A stretch of DNA of 64,000 bases from PALSA-894 sp963734185 (GTDB taxonomy: Bacteria; Pseudomonadota; Alphaproteobacteria; Rhizobiales; Xanthobacteraceae), in assembly GCA_963734185.1 (NCBI GenBank), contig CAVTGA010000002.1, positions 2,542,001 to 2,606,000 on the forward strand, read 5' to 3'. Positions 8,219-16,696 of this stretch are shown piece by piece (positions within the stretch are counted from its first letter, which is position 1; the number at the start of each line of letters is the position of its first letter). Made by a program: the position numbers and the translations under genes. Under the pieces are notes generated by a model. That model searched no databases and was not told the DNA's origin. It saw nothing but the letters and a program-made list of their open reading frames with translations.

Positions 8219-9265
8219 TTACGAGTAGAAACGCTGCGACTGCTCGAGCTGGATCATCAGCTCGCGCAAGCGAAAACGCGGCTTGGCGATCGAGCGTTTG
8301 AGGCGATCGAAGGCAACCGGGTTGATCTTCTTGCCCAGGATGGTGAGCGCCTCCTGCCATGTCTGGAAATTGTTCGGCTCGCACCATGACAGCGCAAAGG
8401 GCTGGATCGAGATCAGCTCGGCGCCCGAGCGCGCAAAGGCGGCGCCGATCAGGCCCGTGGCGGCCTCCAGAGCAAATCCGTCCTCGCCGTATCGCACCAC
8501 CACGACGTACAGGAGCGGAGGCGGCGCGCGGACGCCGAACCTGCTCCACAGGACCAGGAACTCCGCGAGCTTGTCGACCGTGGCCGGCTCTCTGAACGCG
8601 TCGCTGCTGAACTCGACGATGAGCGTGCGCCCGGCGATCGCCGGGGCCAGACGCTCCATCAAAGGACCGATCTCTCCCTTGTCCGTGCCGAGTTTCTTGT
8701 ATGCGATCTTGCGCATTTCGTATTCGGCGGTCGCAGTCTTCGACCAGCCGATGACCTCCTGCGCCCAGGAAGCGTCCGGGCTCAGGCGTTTGAGCACATC
8801 GGCGTTGAGGCGGTTGACCAAGTAGGTGTATTCGTCGTCCAGCTCGGCCAGGATGCCGATGATGACCGGCTTGAGCGGCGGCGGCGCCGCGAAATCACGC
8901 AGCTGCTGCGCAACCAGATCCCTTTCATCATTGCGATCGAAATGGTCGAGGAACTCGAAGGGATTGAACGGCCCGGCGGCGGCGGGAGTAGCGGCCAAAG
9001 CGCCGACGATCTCCTCGAAGTCCCGCTGCATGTGCAAGCGCTTCGCCACCAGCTGCGCGCAGAATTCCTCGATCTTGTCGTCCCGATTCAGTTTCTCGAC
9101 GATGCGCAGGAACTGAACATCCGTACCTTCGTTTCCGACCAGGCGATCGATCGAGGACTTGTACCAGTCGCCGCGCAGGACTTCGTCAAGCTCATCGCGA
9201 CTGAACAGTTCGGAGATAAGTTTTGCCAGCTCCGACGCACGCTTGGGATCGAGGCGTATCGGCAC
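8219..9265 (-). CDS. EAD plus inactive-STAND-like adaptor protein
   Basis: 348 residues from a GTG at 9265 with GGGAGAG upstream. Residues about 8-76 form a helical segment (SELAKLISELFSRDELDEVL, then FLRIVEKLN and FCAQLVAKR) matching the effector-associated domain 1 pattern, a death-like adaptor fold. Residues about 103-300 look like a STAND-type P-loop NTPase that lacks a Walker A loop: PVIIGILAELDDEY stands where GxxGxGKS would be, followed by NRL. Inactive STAND (iSTAND) domains of this kind are known as scaffolds in bacterial conflict systems. The same helical domain occurs on the protease encoded immediately upstream, implying homotypic EAD-EAD docking. Catalysis is not expected. The assignment rests on pattern recognition, not a profile search. 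Confidence 0.75.
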   Translation of the reverse strand: MPIRLDPKRASELAKLISELFSRDELDEVLRGDWYKSSIDRLVGNEGTDVQFLRIVEKLNRDDKIEEFCAQLVAKRLHMQRDFEEIVGALAATPAAAGPFNPFEFLDHFDRNDERDLVAQQLRDFAAPPPLKPVIIGILAELDDEYTYLVNRLNADVLKRLSPDASWAQEVIGWSKTATAEYEMRKIAYKKLGTDKGEIGPLMERLAPAIAGRTLIVEFSSDAFREPATVDKLAEFLVLWSRFGVRAPPPLLYVVVVRYGEDGFALEAATGLIGAAFARSGAELISIQPFALSWCEPNNFQTWQEALTILGKKINPVAFDRLKRSIAKPRFRLRELMIQLEQSQRFYS

Positions 9266-9281
9266 TTGCCCTGCTCTCCCG

Positions 9282-10334
9282 CTAGCCCGCGATGCGGGGC
9301 CCGATCAGCGCGATCGGAATGCCCTGGTTGTATTCGGCCGGCCGCCAATAGTCGGGATCGCCACCGTGGTGAAGCGCGACGAGCCGCAGCTTGGTGTCGA
9401 AGCACGGCGAGCCGGACGAGCCGCCTTCGGTGTTGGCGTCGTAGCGCACACGCGTCCCGTTGCCGTTCATCCCCTTGGTCGCGCCGATGGCGAGCTTCAG
9501 CGGGTCCCCCTTGGGATGCTGGACGATGAACAGGATGTCGCCGGCGACCGGCGCCGGCGCCGGATGGGTCAGGTCGATCCAGCCGCGTGGGTCGGCCTGG
9601 ATCGTCTCCTCGCCGATCGGCTGCGCCAATTTAAGTAGCGCGAAATCCAGTTCGTTCTCTCCCGGCAAGCCGCCGCTGTCGCCCGGATCCACCTGGCTGT
9701 AGGGACTCTGCTTGATGTTCCACCCGGCGACGTCGAGCGCGACGGTCTTGCCCTTCGATGTGACGCCGTCCTCCACCGCATAGTCGAAGCGGCAGGTGAT
9801 CGTGGACGGATCCGGCGCAGTCGCGCCGGGCGGGTTCACGACGTGATAATTGGTGAGGATCCGGTCGGCACCGACCAGAAAGCCGGTGCCGAAGGCGTCC
9901 CCTTCCGGCGTCGGATATTCGATGCGGCAGATGCGGCGCCGCAGCAGCGACAGTTCCTTGACCCACGGGGCGAAGTCGCTGAAGCCGGCCTTTTCCTTGA
10001 CGGTGCGTTCCAGCGATCCGCCGGCGAGCGTCGGGTGGCCTTCGACGTCGAACATGCGCAGCGTGGACTCGAGATCCTGGATCGCGAGGTTCTGCGATTT
10101 CTGCTTCAGGCCGGCAACGAGCCGATCGAGCCAGCCGCCGCGCATGGCCTTGTCGATCAGATCGTTGACCATGAATTGGAACGCCTTGGCGGGCACCAGG
10201 ACCCGCAGCCTGCGCTGACCGATGGTCCGGAAAACTTCGTCGATTTCGTCTTCGTCGAAGGAATCCAGGATCGCGTCGCGCAGCGCGAAGAACTGCGCGG
10301 CGTTGAGCTTGCGATAGTTGACCTTTGTCGCCAT
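9282..10334 (-). CDS. EAD-fused trypsin-like serine protease
   Basis: 350 residues from ATG 10334 (GGAG 5 nt upstream). Residues 8-90 are an EAD1-like death-fold domain (FFALRDAILDSFDEDEIDEVF). Residues about 125-345 are a chymotrypsin/trypsin-fold protease. His164 is in LTNYHVV, Asp230 in ENELDFALLKL and Ser307 in EGGSSGSPCFD, with GTGFLVG before the His loop, so the triad is complete. There is no signal peptide or transmembrane segment, so it acts in the cytoplasm, unlike DegP-type proteases. It is the first gene of the five-gene operon. In EAD systems such proteases are effectors activated by recruitment through the death-like domain; the partner is probably the next gene product. The substrate is unknown. 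Confidence 0.9.
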   Translation of the reverse strand: MATKVNYRKLNAAQFFALRDAILDSFDEDEIDEVFRTIGQRRLRVLVPAKAFQFMVNDLIDKAMRGGWLDRLVAGLKQKSQNLAIQDLESTLRMFDVEGHPTLAGGSLERTVKEKAGFSDFAPWVKELSLLRRRICRIEYPTPEGDAFGTGFLVGADRILTNYHVVNPPGATAPDPSTITCRFDYAVEDGVTSKGKTVALDVAGWNIKQSPYSQVDPGDSGGLPGENELDFALLKLAQPIGEETIQADPRGWIDLTHPAPAPVAGDILFIVQHPKGDPLKLAIGATKGMNGNGTRVRYDANTEGGSSGSPCFDTKLRLVALHHGGDPDYWRPAEYNQGIPIALIGPRIAG

Positions 10335-10590
10335 CGGCTCCGTCTTGCCTGCCCCGCCGCAATCCAATGAACGCCGTCCAAGTGCGGACTTTTCGTGGAT
10401 GATACAGAAAAAATTTTCGCTCAAGCAAGCGGGAGTTGCAGGAGCATCCGAGACATATTGTCGGCGCGGCAGCCGCGCTTGATCCGGTTTCCACAGCGTC
10501 GGACGGGCAACCGCCGCCGCGATTGAAGCCGGCGGTGAAGTCATGAACAATAGCCCGAAAGCCGGCCACGGCGGCATTTCGGAGGGGTTC
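10335..10590. promoter_or_regulatory. Divergent intergenic region: conflict operon / TRAP operon
   Basis: 256 nt between the protease start (minus) and dctP (plus). It is richer in A/T than the genes, notably around 10385-10425 (GATACAGAAAAAATTTTCGC), as expected for promoters. I cannot assign -35/-10 boxes with confidence. An in-frame ATG at 10543 would extend DctP but lacks the ribosome-binding site seen before 10591. Confidence 0.35.
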
Positions 10591-11622
10591 ATGACCAACA
10601 GACGCAGCGTTCTCAAGTTCGGCCTGACCGGCGCGCTTACCGCCTACGCCGGCGGGCGCGGCAGTCGCGCGCACGCGCAAGGCACCATCACGGCGCGCAT
10701 CGGGCATCTCGAGGCGCTGAGCCAGCCGCGCCACAAAGGCCTGGAGAAGGTCGCCGCGCTGGTGCATGAGCGCACCAAGGGCGCGGTCGAGTTCAAGCTG
10801 TTCCCGTCCTCGCAGCTCGGCAACGCGCGCCAGATGATCGAGAGCACGCAGTTCGGCGGCATCGAGGGCACGGTGATGCCGGCCGCGTTCCTCGGCGGCT
10901 TCAACCCGGTCATCTCGGTGCTCGACATCCCCTACATCTTCCCGACCGACCGCGCGACCTCGCAGAAGCTGCGCGAAGGCGCGTTCGGCAAGGCGCTGCT
11001 GGCGAGCTTTGCCAGCCGCGGCGTGCACGCGCTCACCATCTGGCCGAACGGGCGCAAGAGCCTGACCTCGAACAAGCCGCTCGCCAATCTCGACGCGTTC
11101 AAGGGGCAGAAATTCCGCGTCATGGATTCCAAGATCCTGATCGACCAGTTCGCCGCCGTCGGCGCGACCGCGATCGCGATCAATTTCAGCGAGCTCTACA
11201 CCTCGCTGCAGACCGGGCTGATCGACGGGCAGGAGAACCCGATCGACACCATCACCACGATGAAATTCCACGAGGTGCAGAAGCACATGGTGGTGACCGA
11301 GCACGGCGCCATGGAGGACATCGTGCTGTTCGGCGCGGCATGGTGGAGCAAGCTGACGGCCGAGCAGCGCGCCGTCATCGCGGCGGCCTTCGACGAGGTT
11401 CGCCCCCAGGTCGAGCAGATGAAGGAAGAGGTGCAGAACACCTCGCTCGATACCATCAAGGCGGCCAAGCTCAACGTGCGCGTCGCCGACGAAGGCGAGC
11501 GCAAGGCGTTGCGCGACGCGATGGCGCCGAAGTCGCGCGCGACCTACATCGAGCGCGCCGGCGCGGAGGGCAACAAGGTCCTCGCGCTCTACGACGAGGA
11601 GCGCAAGCGGCTCGGCTTCTAG
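10591..11622 (+). CDS. dctP: TRAP transporter substrate-binding protein (DctP family)
   Basis: 343 residues. The ATG at 10591 follows GGAGGGG and begins MTNRRSVLKFGLTGAL, a Tat/Sec-type export signal that ends at AHAQ (about residues 25-30). The mature protein has the DctP landmarks: LSQPRHKGLEKVAALVHERT near the N-terminus, LFPSSQLGN, and the helix-spine region around KGQKFRVMDSKI carrying the conserved Arg that binds a carboxylate. It captures an organic acid in the periplasm for the permease encoded by the next two genes. The substrate cannot be told from sequence. Its stop abuts the dctQ ATG directly. Confidence 0.93.
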   Translation: MTNRRSVLKFGLTGALTAYAGGRGSRAHAQGTITARIGHLEALSQPRHKGLEKVAALVHERTKGAVEFKLFPSSQLGNARQMIESTQFGGIEGTVMPAAFLGGFNPVISVLDIPYIFPTDRATSQKLREGAFGKALLASFASRGVHALTIWPNGRKSLTSNKPLANLDAFKGQKFRVMDSKILIDQFAAVGATAIAINFSELYTSLQTGLIDGQENPIDTITTMKFHEVQKHMVVTEHGAMEDIVLFGAAWWSKLTAEQRAVIAAAFDEVRPQVEQMKEEVQNTSLDTIKAAKLNVRVADEGERKALRDAMAPKSRATYIERAGAEGNKVLALYDEERKRLGF

Positions 11623-12123
11623 ATGCTCAACGGCCTGCGCCGCATCGAGGGCGCCGTACTCGGCGCCATCATGCTGGCGATGTCGTTCGCCTACGCGTTC
11701 AACGTCGCGCTGCGCGACCTGCTGCCGTGGCTCGCGCCGCGTTTCGCGTGGATCGAGGAGATCTGCCTGTTCGGCCTGGTGTGGATGATCTTCCTCGGGC
11801 TCGCGCTCGGGCTCGAAGGCGGACGGCACATCGGCATGCGCATGGTGCTGACGCGCCTGGTCCCCGGCCTGCAGCGGCCGATCAAGCTCGCGATCAATCT
11901 CGCCGGGCTCGTGTTCTGCCTCTACCTTGCGCGCATCGGCGTCGACATCACGGTTTTCGTCGCCAACAGCGGGCAGGCGAGCCCGACGCTCGACATCTCC
12001 ATGAGCTGGCTCTACGTCGTGATGCCGGTCGGCTTTGGGCTGCTGTCGCTGCGCTACCTGTTGGAGATCCTCACCCCGGCCGACCGTTTCGCCGTCAAGC
12101 TCGACCCGACGCATCATGTGTAA
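11623..12123 (+). CDS. dctQ: TRAP transporter small permease (DctQ family)
   Basis: 166 residues, ATG immediately after the dctP stop. Four hydrophobic helices are spread over residues 8-148, with the family motif WIEEICLFGLVWMIFLG (about 45-61) between helices 1 and 2 and RHIGM after it. It forms the small membrane subunit that pairs with DctM. The gap to dctM is filled by a family B palindrome, so the operon continues through a repeat. Confidence 0.92.
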   Translation: MLNGLRRIEGAVLGAIMLAMSFAYAFNVALRDLLPWLAPRFAWIEEICLFGLVWMIFLGLALGLEGGRHIGMRMVLTRLVPGLQRPIKLAINLAGLVFCLYLARIGVDITVFVANSGQASPTLDISMSWLYVVMPVGFGLLSLRYLLEILTPADRFAVKLDPTHHV

Positions 12124-12151
12124 GGCGCGACTGGAGCCGCAGGCTCCGTTA

Positions 12152-12308
12152 CCTCTCCCCGCTTGCGGGGAGAGGTCGGCTGCCAAGCGAAGCCTTGCGA
12201 AGCGAAGGCAGCCGGGTGAGGGGGGCTTTCCGGCAATTCAGACTCGCGGTGACTCCCCCTCACCCGCTCGCTTCGCTCGCGACCTCTCCCCGCAAGCGGG
12301 GAGAGGTG
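12152..12308. repeat. Intergenic palindromic repeat, family B
   Basis: Starts CCTCTCCCCGCTTGCGGGG and ends CCCCGCAAGCGGGGAGAGG, with inner AAGCGAAGG/CTTCGCT segments, so the whole unit can fold on itself. Copies: 21914-22079, 39859-40082 and a variant at 28123-28303. This copy lies inside the dctQ-dctM gap. Confidence 0.88.
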
Positions 12309-12333
12309 GCACCGCGTTCGTGGCGACTGCCCC

Positions 12334-13617
12334 ATGATCGTCGTTGCCCTGATCGCGCTCGCGGTGTTGCTGCTGATCGCGGGCGCCGAGATCTTCCTGG
12401 TGATCGGCATCCCGGCCGTGTTGGCCAAGCACCTGTTCCATCCCAACATGCCCGACCTGATCATCGGGCAGCGCGTGGTCGGCGGCGTCGAGGTGGTGAC
12501 CCTGCTGGCGATCCCGTTCTTCGTGTTCGCCTCCGACCTGATGGCGCGCGGCCGCATGGCGGCACAGCTCGCCGGGCTGTTCCGCGCCCTGGTCGGGCAC
12601 TATCGCGGCGGCATCGGCCATTCGACCGTCGTCACCTGCATGGTGTTCGGCGCCGCCGCCGGCTCGGCGCCCGCGACGGTAGCCGCCATGGGCCGCCTGT
12701 CGTATCCGGAGCTGCGCCGCGCCGGTTTCTCCGAGCGCTTCAGCCTCGGCCTGATCGCGTCGAGCGCCGAATGCGCCTTGCTGATCCCGCCCTCGATCAC
12801 CTTCGTGGTCTACAGCTGGCTCACCGGAACCTCGATCGCGGCGCTGTTCGCGGCCGGCCTCGTGATCGGCATCGTGCTCGGACTTGCCTTCATGGTGCTG
12901 GTCGCGCTCGAGGCGCGGCGGGTCGGCGCCGCGCTCGGCGAGCGCTACACCCGCGCCGCGCAATGGAAGGCGTTCCGCGAGGCGTTCTGGGCGCTGCTGA
13001 TGCAGGTGATCCTGCTGGTCGGCATCTTCGCCGGGATCTTCACCGCGACCGAGGCGGCGGCGGTTTCGGTCGTCTACGCCATCGTGATCGAGGTGCTGGT
13101 GTTCCGCGCCTTCGGCTGGCGCGAAGTGTTCGACATCGCCAAGGATAGCGCAATCTCCACCGCCGTGATCTTCATTCTGCTGGCGATGGGATCGCTGCTC
13201 GCCTTCTTCATCACGCTGTCGGGGCTCGACCGGATGGTGCTCGGCGTGATCCGGGAATTCGGCGTGAACTGGATCGTGTTCATGCTGGTGGTGAACCTCG
13301 TGTTCCTGACCTGCGCCATGTTCCTCGATCCCAACTCCATCATGGTGATTTTCCTGCCGACCTTGTTTCCGATCGCGAGCGCGCTCGGCATCGACCCGGT
13401 TCATTTCGGCATGGTGGTGACGCTCAACGTTTGCACCGGCATGATCACGCCGCCGATCGGGCTCGACCTCGCGGTCGCGGCCTCCACGCTCAACCGGCCG
13501 ATGGAACAGGTGGTGGCCGGCATCTGGCCGTTCATCGTCACCAACGTGGTGGTGCTGATCCTGATCAGCTACATCCCGCAGCTCTCGACCTTCCTGCCGA
13601 AGATCTTCGGGGTGTAG
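12334..13617 (+). CDS. dctM: TRAP transporter large permease (DctM family)
   Basis: 427 residues with about 12 hydrophobic helices. DctM landmarks include IPFFVFASDLMARGRMA (near 66-82), the glycine/alanine-rich GAAAGSAPATVAAMG (about 106-120), SAECALLIPPSITFVVYSWLTG (about 144-165) and VTLNVCTGMITPPIGLDL near the C-terminus. It is the ion-coupled transport subunit that works with the preceding DctQ and DctP. Its TAG stop is the first part of a family A repeat (GTAGGGTGGGC), so the repeat supplies the stop codon. No regulator gene is attached to this TRAP operon. Confidence 0.94.
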   Translation: MIVVALIALAVLLLIAGAEIFLVIGIPAVLAKHLFHPNMPDLIIGQRVVGGVEVVTLLAIPFFVFASDLMARGRMAAQLAGLFRALVGHYRGGIGHSTVVTCMVFGAAAGSAPATVAAMGRLSYPELRRAGFSERFSLGLIASSAECALLIPPSITFVVYSWLTGTSIAALFAAGLVIGIVLGLAFMVLVALEARRVGAALGERYTRAAQWKAFREAFWALLMQVILLVGIFAGIFTATEAAAVSVVYAIVIEVLVFRAFGWREVFDIAKDSAISTAVIFILLAMGSLLAFFITLSGLDRMVLGVIREFGVNWIVFMLVVNLVFLTCAMFLDPNSIMVIFLPTLFPIASALGIDPVHFGMVVTLNVCTGMITPPIGLDLAVAASTLNRPMEQVVAGIWPFIVTNVVVLILISYIPQLSTFLPKIFGV

Positions 13618-13806
13618 GGTGGGCAAAGGCGCGGCGCTCAGCGCGTGCGTGTGTGCAACTGGCCCGTCGCGCCTTTGCCCACCGGCCTACGCCCTTCGGG
13701 CTTCGGCGCGGGCTTGCCGCGCCGTAGCGCAGCGAAGGCGGGCACGGCGCGGACGATGTTCGGTGCGTCACGCCGCGTCGGCGGCCGCGCCTTTGCCCAC
13801 CCTACG
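13614..13806. repeat. Family A palindromic repeats (two tandem units)
   Basis: Begins GTAGGGTGGGCAAAGGCGCG and ends GCCTTTGCCCACCCTACGG, with a second CGCGCCTTTGCCCACC near 13666-13682, so it holds two nested units. Its left end contains the dctM stop codon and its right end encodes the last residues of the threonine aldolase on the other strand. Confidence 0.88.
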
Positions 13807-14829
13807 GTCCATCCCACGCACGATCGCGATCGCCTGATCGATCGCGGCATCGTCGATATGCCGGTGGGTCACGAAACGCAGCGAAGTCGGGCTCCAGTTC
13901 CCGCAGCGCAGGCCCTGATCGGCCAGCGCGGCGAACCAGGTCTTGGCGTCGGCGCCGGTATGGCCGAGCTCGAGCATCACGATGTTGGTGTCGACCAGCG
14001 CCGGATCGGCCAGACGGCGATCGATCGCGTGCAGTCCCTCGGCGAGCCGACGCGCGCGGGCGTGGTCTTCGGCGAGCCGCTCGACCATGCGCTCGAGCGC
14101 GACGATGCCGGCCGCCGCCATGATCCCGGCCTGGCGCAGTCCGCCGCCGACCATGCGGCGGTAGGCGCGCGCCCGCTCCACGAACGCGGCGGAGGCGCAC
14201 AGCACCGAGCCGAACGGCGCGCTCAGGCCCTTGCTGACGCAGAAGCCGATGCTGTCGCCGTGGCGCGCGATCTCGGCGGCGGGCACGCCGAGCGCGACGG
14301 CGGCGTTGAAGACGCGCGCCCCGTCGATGTGCACCGGGACATTCTTTTCGCTGGTGAGCGCGCGCAGCCGGGCCAGATAGTCGAGCGGGATGACCGCGCC
14401 GCCGGCGCTGTTGTGGGTGGTCTCTACACAGACCAGTGCGGTTCCAAGCCGGTTGGCGGTCAGCCGCTCGCTCAAATGCTCGGCGACCGCGGCAAGCGAC
14501 GGCGCGCCGCGCGTCGAGGGGAGGATGCGGGTGAACAGGCCGGCGAGGGCGGCGATGCCGCCCATCTCGCTGCGCATGATGTGGCAGTCGCCGTCGAGCA
14601 GCACTTCGCCGCCGCGGCCAGTGTGCGTGAGCAGCGCCACCAGATTGGACATGGTGCCGCTCGACACGAACAGTGCGGCCTCCTTGCCCATGGCGGCCGC
14701 CGCGGCCGCTTCGAGCCGGCGCACGGTTGGGTCGCCTTCGCGCGAGTCGTCGCCGAGCTCGGCGCGCTGCATCGCCGCGCGCATTTCTTCGGTCGGCAGG
14801 GTGATGGTGTCGCTGCGCAGATCGATCAT
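13768..14829 (-). CDS. ltaE: Low-specificity L-threonine aldolase
   Basis: 353 residues, PLP-dependent, cleaving threonine/allo-threonine to glycine and acetaldehyde. N-terminal MIDLRSDTITLPTEEMRAAM is diagnostic. The cofactor-contacting HIDGAR is at about 167-172, and the Schiff-base lysine is Lys200 in GFCVSKGLSAPFGS. The ATG at 14829 has GAGGA 9 nt upstream; an upstream in-frame ATG (14844) lacks a site. The last residues (VGKGAAADAA) are encoded by the neighbouring palindromic repeat, an apparent C-terminal extension compared with the family. It lies between repeats on both sides and is not in an obvious operon. Confidence 0.94.
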   Translation of the reverse strand: MIDLRSDTITLPTEEMRAAMQRAELGDDSREGDPTVRRLEAAAAAAMGKEAALFVSSGTMSNLVALLTHTGRGGEVLLDGDCHIMRSEMGGIAALAGLFTRILPSTRGAPSLAAVAEHLSERLTANRLGTALVCVETTHNSAGGAVIPLDYLARLRALTSEKNVPVHIDGARVFNAAVALGVPAAEIARHGDSIGFCVSKGLSAPFGSVLCASAAFVERARAYRRMVGGGLRQAGIMAAAGIVALERMVERLAEDHARARRLAEGLHAIDRRLADPALVDTNIVMLELGHTGADAKTWFAALADQGLRCGNWSPTSLRFVTHRHIDDAAIDQAIAIVRGMDRRVGKGAAADAA

Positions 14830-14851
14830 GTTTTGCGTCCTCATCCAAGCG

Positions 14852-15016
14852 CGTAGGGTGGGCAAAGGCGCGGCGCGCAACGTGTAGGCGTGTGCACCGA
14901 CGTGTCGCGCCTTTGCCCACGCGTTTCGCCGGAACATCGTCCGCGTGGGCACGGCGCGGATGTTGGTCGGCGCATCATCGTCGCGCGATCGGGGCCGCGC
15001 CTTTGCCCACCCTACG
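14852..15016. repeat. Intergenic palindromic repeat, family A
   Basis: Begins CGTAGGGTGGGCAAAGGCGC and ends CGCGCCTTTGCCCACCCTACG, with a central GTGGGCACGGCGCGGATGTT also found at position 6. It fills the gap between the ABC permease gene and the threonine aldolase gene. Confidence 0.88.
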
Positions 15017-15037
15017 CAGGTCGATCATTTTACTTTC

Positions 15038-16696
15038 TCATCCGAGCATCGAGAGTTCATGGCGGCGCAGCAGACGGTACACCAACGCCACCGGCAGCAC
15101 CGTGCACACGATCAGCACCGTCGCGGCCGCGGCGGCGATGCCGGGGCTGGTTCCTTCCAACGCCTGGAACATGGCGATCGTCATGGTGGTCCACGGCCCG
15201 CTGTACAGTACCACGGTCGCGCTCAGCTCCGAGGCGACCGTGACGAAGGTCAGCACGAAGCCGCCGACGATCCCGCCGAGCATCAATGGCACGGTGATGC
15301 GCAGGAAGGTGAGTGCGGGCGGGACGCCGAGATTGACCGAGGCCTCCTCCAGGCTCGGATCGATCTGGTGCAGGATCGCGCCGGCCGAGCGCACCGAGAA
15401 CGGCAGCTTTCGCACCATGTAGGCGATGACCATGATCAGCGCGGTGCCGGTGAGGATGAGGGCGCCGCTATTGTAGGTGATCACAAGCCCGATGCCGAGC
15501 ACCGTGCCGGCGACCGCGAACGGCGCGGTGGCGATCACGTCGACCAATGCGGAGAGACGCGTCTTGTGGCGCGCCACGATGTAGCCGACCGGTACGCCGA
15601 TCAGGGTGGCGCCGAGCGCCGCCAGGGTCGCGAGCAGCAACGTGTTGGTCAGCGGCCGGTACGAGCGCTGGAACAGCTGCGCGAAATTATCGAGCGAGAA
15701 GCCGGCGTGCAGCACCGGCCCCTTGAACTGCAGGAACGAGATCACCACGACGGCGGCGAACGGCACCAGTGCGGCGCCGACCACGGTCCAGCAATAGGCG
15801 GCGCCGAGGCGGCGCATGGCCGGGCTCACCGGGATGGGCGGCGCGGAGCGGCGCGCGCCGGTCGCGTAATGGCCGCGCGCCAGCACGCCGCGCTGGATCA
15901 TGAGCGCGGCGATCGTGCACACGACCAGCAGCACGCCGAGCACCCCGGCGGAGGCCGGATTGTCGGTGGTCTCGCCGACGAACAGCTTGTAGGCCTCGAC
16001 CGAGAGGATCGGGCGATCCTCGGCGAGCACGAACGGCACGCCGAAATTCTCCAATGCCTCGATGAACACCAGGAGCGCGCCGGCAAGGATCGAGGGCAGC
16101 ACGAGGGGCAGGGTCACGGTGCGGAACAGGCGCGCGCGCGAGGCGCCGAGGTTCTGCGCCGCTTCCTCGACCGAGATATCGATCGACTTGAACGCGGCGA
16201 CGACCGGCAGCACCACGAAGGGATAAAGGGTGAGGGTGTAGACCGCGACGATGCCCTTGGCGCCGTAGATCGAGTCGAACGGTATGCCGAGCGCGCGCAG
16301 CCACCCCGTCACCACGCCGGAGCGGCCGAACAGCAGCACCAGCGCATAGGCGCTCACGAACGAGGGCAGCACCAGCGGCAATGCGGCGAGCGCGAGCAGC
16401 ACCGGCTTGCCGGCAACGGGTAAGCGCGCGAGGCAGAACGCGAACGGCACCCCGATCAGCACCGCGCAGAAGGAGGCGGCCGTCGCGATGGTCAGGCTGT
16501 TGGTCAGACCATTGAGGAAGAAGCGGTTCGACAGCACCGTGACGTAATTCGCGACGGTGAAATTCCTGCCCGAAGCGTCAAGCAGGCTCGCGCCGAACAC
16601 TTTCAACAGCGGCAGCAGGAAGAACAGGCCGAGGAACACGATCGCCACCGCGGCCACCGCAAGCGGGAAGGCATGACGCGCGAGGACCGATCTCAC
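15038..16696 (-). CDS. ABC permease, two fused domains (iron/spermidine type)
   Basis: 552 residues with two tandem six-helix permease halves, as in FbpB/SfuB-type importers. The cytoplasmic EAA loops that contact the ATPase are visible twice: EEAAQNLGASRARLF (near 178-192) and EEASVNLGVPPALTF (near 451-465). ATG 16696 overlaps the ATPase stop (ATGA), so the two are translationally coupled. It forms the inner-membrane channel for the binding protein encoded at 18485-19483. The fused arrangement is usual for ferric-iron importers; spermidine/thiamine importers are alternatives. Confidence 0.92.
   Translation of the reverse strand: MRSVLARHAFPLAVAAVAIVFLGLFFLLPLLKVFGASLLDASGRNFTVANYVTVLSNRFFLNGLTNSLTIATAASFCAVLIGVPFAFCLARLPVAGKPVLLALAALPLVLPSFVSAYALVLLFGRSGVVTGWLRALGIPFDSIYGAKGIVAVYTLTLYPFVVLPVVAAFKSIDISVEEAAQNLGASRARLFRTVTLPLVLPSILAGALLVFIEALENFGVPFVLAEDRPILSVEAYKLFVGETTDNPASAGVLGVLLVVCTIAALMIQRGVLARGHYATGARRSAPPIPVSPAMRRLGAAYCWTVVGAALVPFAAVVVISFLQFKGPVLHAGFSLDNFAQLFQRSYRPLTNTLLLATLAALGATLIGVPVGYIVARHKTRLSALVDVIATAPFAVAGTVLGIGLVITYNSGALILTGTALIMVIAYMVRKLPFSVRSAGAILHQIDPSLEEASVNLGVPPALTFLRITVPLMLGGIVGGFVLTFVTVASELSATVVLYSGPWTTMTIAMFQALEGTSPGIAAAAATVLIVCTVLPVALVYRLLRRHELSMLG

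Noticed and set aside
10543..10590. ATG at 10543 as start of DctP
   Set aside because: There is no ribosome-binding site before it, and the export signal begins at MTNRRSVLKFG (10591), which follows GGAGGGG.
9631..12186. Long minus-strand frame of 851 codons across the protease and dctPQ genes
   Set aside because: It crosses two genes on opposite strands and a family B repeat, with no family motif. The real frames (protease and DctP/DctQ) have catalytic or signature motifs.
12152..12308. Possible CRISPR-like repeat array
   Set aside because: The repeats (also at 21914 and 39859) are single inverted palindromes of about 160-220 bp, not regularly spaced direct repeats. No cas gene is present in the window.
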